From the NCBI RefSeq assembly GCF_040545875.1, contig NZ_JBEPMR010000004.1: 64,000 nucleotides of DNA; one strand, written 5' to 3'. A model generated the notes under the pieces. That model was not told the DNA's origin. It searched no databases and saw only the letters and a list, made by a program, of their open reading frames with translations. This document shows, one piece after another, positions 60,431-64,000 of this stretch (the first letter of the stretch is position 1; each line of letters starts with the position of its first letter). The position numbers were made by a program, and so were the translations under genes. Origin of the DNA: Faecalicatena_A orotica (lineage in GTDB: Bacteria > Bacillota > Clostridia > Lachnospirales > Lachnospiraceae).

Positions 60431-62005
60431 TTAATCCTCCACTATAATTTCCATATTAATTTTCTTCTCAATGTCCACAAATGTATCTTCAAAGTGGCGT
60501 CCCTCTTCCACATGCCGGACTTCCACTTCAACCTTTTTCCCGATCCGGTTCTCAATCAGACTTTCCAGTTCCTGCCGGTGGTCTTCCCTGCCGACAACCT
60601 CCGCCTCCATTGCTCCGGGCATGACGATCATCAGCCGGTTATCCCCGCCGAGGCTTAACCTTGCCTTCTTTAGGAATGTCCGGATCATCCCGGATGCCTC
60701 ATCTGCAATGGGTCTGAAGTTCTTCACAACCTCTTTCACATCATCCGGTATAGCATTCGGAAGCTCCGGTTTCGGGGCCGTTTTTCCCGGTGCCGCAGCA
60801 TTGTCGCCGTTTACATAAACCACCTTTTCCTGCACGGCCGACGCAGGAATTCCCTGCTCCAGCTTCTCTTCAACTGCACGTATGCGGTCCAGAAGACTGT
60901 CCTGATCCACCTCCATCGCCGGAGTACACAGCTTAATCAGTGCCACCTCCAGAAGAACTCTCTTCTGCGAAGCGTACTTGAGCTGCCCTGATAGCTCAGA
61001 AAAAATACGGATATACCGAAGCAGCATGTCGGTCTCGATCATCCCAGCCTCTTCTTTCAGCTGCTGCATATTCTCCGTAGATACATCCAACACATCCTCT
61101 ATATTATCAGAAGTTTTCATCAGAAGCAAGTTCCTCAGATACCATGTGAAATCAACCGAAAGCTGTGTCAGTTCCCTTCCCAGCATCACGAGTTCCTCCA
61201 CAGTATCCAGTACCTTCGGCACATCACGCCTGATGATATTGCGCAGAAGCTGGCTGAAGACATCCGTATCAACGGCTCCCAGTACTTCCAGTACATGATC
61301 ATAGGTCAGCTTCTGTCCCATGTAAAAGGCAATACACTGGTCCAAAAGACTCAGCGCATCCCTCATGGAACCGTCCGCCGCCTTGGCCACATAGCGTATA
61401 GCCTTATCCTCGACCTCCACCTGCTCCTCGATCATTAATTCCTTCAGTCTGTCAGAAATCGTCTCGATACTGATCCGTCTAAAATCATAATGCTGGCATC
61501 GCGACAATATCGTAATCGGTATCTTATGCACCTCCGTTGTAGCCAGTATAAAAATAACATACTCCGGCGGCTCCTCAAGTGTCTTCAAAAGCGCATTAAA
61601 AGCACCTATGGAAAGCATATGCACCTCGTCAATAATATAGACTTTATACTTCCCTTCCGTCGGCCGGTATGCTACTTCATCACGAATCTCACGGATATTG
61701 TCCACACCGTTGTTGGATGCGGCATCGATCTCGATCACGTTCATGGACGTTCCCGCAGCAATAGACCTGCACATCGCACACTCCCCGCAGGGGCTGCCGT
61801 CCACCGGATGTTCACAGTTCACCGCCCTGGCAAATATCTTCGCCACCGTAGTTTTCCCGGTCCCCCGGGTCCCACAGAACAGGTAAGCATGCCCGATACG
61901 GTCTGCCTTGATCTGATTCTGCAGTGTTGTAATAATATGGTCCTGCCCTTTTACGTCTGAAAACTCAGTCGGGCGGAACTTTCTGTATAATGCCGTATAC
62001 GACAT
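60431..62005 (-). CDS. dnaX: DNA polymerase III gamma/tau subunit DnaX
   Basis: 524 residues. Walker A CGTRGTGKTTVAKI, zinc-binding Cys set CEHPVDGSPCGECAMC, Walker B VYIIDEVHMLS, sensor LATTEVHKIP. The C-terminal ~150 residues form a short tau-like tail. It loads the sliding clamp and organises the replisome. Confidence 0.97.
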   Translation of the reverse strand: MSYTALYRKFRPTEFSDVKGQDHIITTLQNQIKADRIGHAYLFCGTRGTGKTTVAKIFARAVNCEHPVDGSPCGECAMCRSIAAGTSMNVIEIDAASNNGVDNIREIRDEVAYRPTEGKYKVYIIDEVHMLSIGAFNALLKTLEEPPEYVIFILATTEVHKIPITILSRCQHYDFRRISIETISDRLKELMIEEQVEVEDKAIRYVAKAADGSMRDALSLLDQCIAFYMGQKLTYDHVLEVLGAVDTDVFSQLLRNIIRRDVPKVLDTVEELVMLGRELTQLSVDFTWYLRNLLLMKTSDNIEDVLDVSTENMQQLKEEAGMIETDMLLRYIRIFSELSGQLKYASQKRVLLEVALIKLCTPAMEVDQDSLLDRIRAVEEKLEQGIPASAVQEKVVYVNGDNAAAPGKTAPKPELPNAIPDDVKEVVKNFRPIADEASGMIRTFLKKARLSLGGDNRLMIVMPGAMEAEVVGREDHRQELESLIENRIGKKVEVEVRHVEEGRHFEDTFVDIEKKINMEIIVED

Positions 62006-62034
62006 GAATCACACCTCTGTTCTCTTATTTCACT

Positions 62035-63117
62035 CTATTGTATTTTATCGCCAAAACTGATGCCCGTAAGCCTTGCCTCTTTGATAAGGCTGCATTCGGG
62101 ATCAACAAATTTCAGCTTTCCGGCTACATCCTGAAGCGGCACCTTCGTTGTCTCACCATTTCTCATAGCAACCATATATCCAAAATCCTCATTTAAAATC
62201 AGTTCTGCAGCTGCAGCACCCACCCTCGTGGAAAATACCCTGTCGTAAGGACATGGGGAACCACCTCTCTGCGTATGTCCCGGAACCGTAATGCGGACCT
62301 CTTTATCTGTCTTCTTCTGAATCTGCTCGGACAGTTCATAGGCAATCGAAGGATACTTCCTTTTCTCTAATTTTTCTTTATATTCCTTCTTCTTCAGTTT
62401 CGCGTCTTCCTTGGAAATAGCCCCCTCTGCAACCGCAAGTATGGTAAACGGCTTTCCGGCCTCGCTCCGCTTCTGGATCACATCGGCAATAACATCTATA
62501 TCATAAGGAATCTCAGGAAGCAGTATAATATCGGCCCCTCCTGCGATCCCCGCATGGAGCGTGACATGGCCGACCTTGTGTCCCATAACTTCTATAATAA
62601 ATACACGGCTGTGTGAAGTTGCTGTCGTGTGGATCCTGTCAATCGTATCTGTAGCAATATCCACAGCGCTCTGGAATCCGAAAGTCATATCTGTTCCCCA
62701 GAGGTCATTGTCAATTGTCTTCGGGAGCGTAATCACATTCAATCCTTCCTCCCTCAGAAGGTTCGCTGTCTTATGCGTACCATTGCCGCCTAAAATCACC
62801 AGGCAATTCAGGCTCAGCTTATGGTATGTATGCTTCATCGCAGCAACCTTGTCCAGCCCGTTCTCATCCGGCACCCGCATCAGCTTGAACGGCTGTCTGG
62901 ATGTCCCCAGGATTGTACCGCCCCTGGTCAGTATCCCTGAGAAATCTTTGGATGTCAGCATCTCAAAATTCGCATAAATCAATCCTTTATATCCATCTTT
63001 AAAACCATATATTTCTACATCCTTACGTTTAGAACAAACGCCTTTTACAACACCCCGCATAGCCGCATTCAGTGCCTGGCAGTCCCCGCCGCTTGTCAGC
63101 ATCCCGATTCTCAACAT
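62035..63117 (-). CDS. pfkA: 6-phosphofructokinase
   Basis: 360 residues. N-terminal MLTSGGDCQALNAAMRG, the GGNGTHKTA loop, PKTIDNDLWGTDMTFGF with the catalytic Asp region, and PGHTQRGGSPCPYDR. Gly in the second position of GNG suggests ATP use, while Lys in PKTIDND is the residue seen in mixed ATP/PPi groups, so the phosphate donor is not certain. Starts after AGGAGGATTTGT. Confidence 0.92.
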   Translation of the reverse strand: MLRIGMLTSGGDCQALNAAMRGVVKGVCSKRKDVEIYGFKDGYKGLIYANFEMLTSKDFSGILTRGGTILGTSRQPFKLMRVPDENGLDKVAAMKHTYHKLSLNCLVILGGNGTHKTANLLREEGLNVITLPKTIDNDLWGTDMTFGFQSAVDIATDTIDRIHTTATSHSRVFIIEVMGHKVGHVTLHAGIAGGADIILLPEIPYDIDVIADVIQKRSEAGKPFTILAVAEGAISKEDAKLKKKEYKEKLEKRKYPSIAYELSEQIQKKTDKEVRITVPGHTQRGGSPCPYDRVFSTRVGAAAAELILNEDFGYMVAMRNGETTKVPLQDVAGKLKFVDPECSLIKEARLTGISFGDKIQ

Positions 63118-63194
63118 AATACAAATCCTCCTTTTTCAAAGTTCCCTGCATATACCCCTGTCTGTATGCCCGCAGGAAAAATCAACAGCGAAAA

Positions 63195-63214
63195 GCTTCA
63201 CTGTAAAGTGAAGC
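63195..63214 (-). terminator. Hairpin in the pfkA leader
   Basis: GGCTTCACT and AGTGAAGCTTTT pair with a short loop on the minus strand, between the pfkA promoter and its start codon. It could be an attenuator. Confidence 0.4.
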
Positions 63215-63231
63215 CTCTTCTTACTTTTATA

Positions 63232-63260
63232 ATTATACCCCATTTCAGACACTGTAACAA
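63232..63260 (-). promoter_or_regulatory. pfkA promoter
   Basis: On the minus strand TTGTTA (63255-63260), 17 bp, perfect TATAAT (63232-63237), with a ~110-nt leader. Confidence 0.7.
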
Positions 63261-63397
63261 GAAAATCTTAATATCCGAAACTGACAGTTCAAAGTACTGT
63301 TTCCGCCCTCATTTTCCCGGAAATGCTTTCTTTTTATAAATATATTATCATTTTACTTTCCAAAAGTACATTTTCACCATCTTTTTGCACAATTGTA

Positions 63398-63426
63398 TTG
63401 TAATTCAGCTCAAAAACTTGTACAAT
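63398..63426 (+). promoter_or_regulatory. glgC promoter
   Basis: TTGTAA (63398-63403), 17 bp, TACAAT (63421-63426), 33 bp before the start codon. Confidence 0.6.
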
Positions 63427-63459
63427 ATCAACAAGGAATTATGAAAGAGAGGACTTATT

Positions 63460-64000
63460 ATGAAACAGAACAACATGTTAGCAATGATCTTAGCTGGCGG
63501 CCGTGGTTCTCGCCTGCATGAACTGACGAATAAAGTAGCTAAGCCAGCCGTTTCATATGGCGGAAAATACCGAATCGTCGATTTCCCGTTAAGTAACTGT
63601 GCAAACAGCGGTATCGATGTCGTCGGAGTACTGACCCAGTACGAATCCATTTTACTCAATAGTTATGTGGCGGCAGGGCGCCGCTGGGGTCTGGATGCCC
63701 AGAACAGCGGGGTATATGTACTGCCGCCGCGCGAAAAGGCAGACGCCAATCTGGACGTTTACCGCGGAACAGCAGACGCAATTTCCCAGAATATAGACTT
63801 TATCGATTCATTTTCACCGGAATATGTCCTGATCCTCTCAGGTGACCACATTTATAAGATGAATTATGCAAAGATGCTGGCATATCACAAAGAATGTCAG
63901 GCAGATGCAACCATCGCCGTCATCGAAGTACCGATGAAGGAGGCGAGCCGTTTCGGTATTATGAATACCGATGAGGAGGGGCGCATCGTAGAATTCGAAG
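63460..64000 (+). CDS. glgC: Glucose-1-phosphate adenylyltransferase GlgC, N-terminal part
   Basis: The first 180 codons are in the window and the gene runs past the right edge. MLAMILAGGRGSRLHELT is the nucleotide-binding start, followed by KPAVSYGGKYRIVDFPLSNC and ILSGDHIYKMNY, all diagnostic of ADP-glucose pyrophosphorylase. First committed step of glycogen synthesis. GAGAGGACTTATT precedes the ATG. Confidence 0.96.
   Translation, partial: MKQNNMLAMILAGGRGSRLHELTNKVAKPAVSYGGKYRIVDFPLSNCANSGIDVVGVLTQYESILLNSYVAAGRRWGLDAQNSGVYVLPPREKADANLDVYRGTADAISQNIDFIDSFSPEYVLILSGDHIYKMNYAKMLAYHKECQADATIAVIEVPMKEASRFGIMNTDEEGRIVEFE

Overview
The window looks like chromosomal DNA of a gut Lachnospiraceae-type Firmicute. 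Supporting signs are strong AGGAGG ribosome sites, low-to-moderate GC, GPH-family sugar symporters, LytTR regulators, a split transketolase, a DUF5711 protein and a CvpA/LysM envelope cluster. No species marker such as 16S rRNA is present, so the placement is inference.

Layout. 0-8 kb: the tail of an L,D-transpeptidase, a membrane-anchored domain-swapped GH3 glycosidase, a divergent LytTR two-component pair, and two near-identical Rpn-type PD-(D/E)XK nuclease genes in a 1.1 kb direct repeat. 8-18 kb: a seven-gene minus-strand plant-glycoside operon (GH51 arabinofuranosidase, small membrane protein, GPH symporter, nucleoside-hydrolase-like protein, ROK kinase, GH1 phospho-glycosidase, GH78-like protein) behind an AraC regulator. 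18-25 kb: a secreted SH3/NlpC-P60/3D wall hydrolase gene broken by an in-frame amber codon, a DUF454 gene behind a DtxR-like box, tRNA-Ala and tRNA-Asn, and a molybdate modABC operon with a MobA-like/ModE-like fusion gene.

25-34 kb: a third, broken Rpn copy, then a surface-protein operon with four small paralogous secreted proteins (shared YxVxIP and AGxYxGxxxF motifs), a membrane-anchored small protein, a C-terminally anchored protein with a sortase-like tail, and a 1206-residue glycine-rich protein. It is divergent from a regulator fusing an NTF2/SnoaL-like domain to LytTR. 34-44 kb: an operon that matches C-glycoside deglycosylation clusters (DgpA/B/C- or CarA/B/C-type): GPH symporter, two Gfo/Idh/MocA oxidoreductases, TIM-barrel alpha subunit, CGDB-type beta subunit, a flavoprotein with a zinc ribbon and a second TIM-barrel isomerase, preceded by an AraC regulator fused to a GH39-like domain with an altered catalytic site. 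Together with the 8-18 kb operon this points to a specialist in plant glycosides, both O- and C-linked.

44-50.3 kb: a patchwork accessory island of mobile-element debris (serine-recombinase fragment, truncated TnpV, sigma-like gene, deleted rhuM) around an intact TetR plus heterodimeric ABC exporter module with a twin-palindrome operator. It lies next to the 3' end of a second tRNA-Asn. 50-54 kb: CvpA, DUF5711 and LysM envelope genes, with five imperfect palindromes at about 46 bp spacing between two of them. 54-64 kb: a truncated REP-associated transposase and scattered REP-like palindromes, an HD hydrolase, split transketolase and FSA-type aldolase under a likely LacI regulator with a 36 bp palindromic operator, the dnaX-ybaB-recR operon, pfkA, and the start of glgC.
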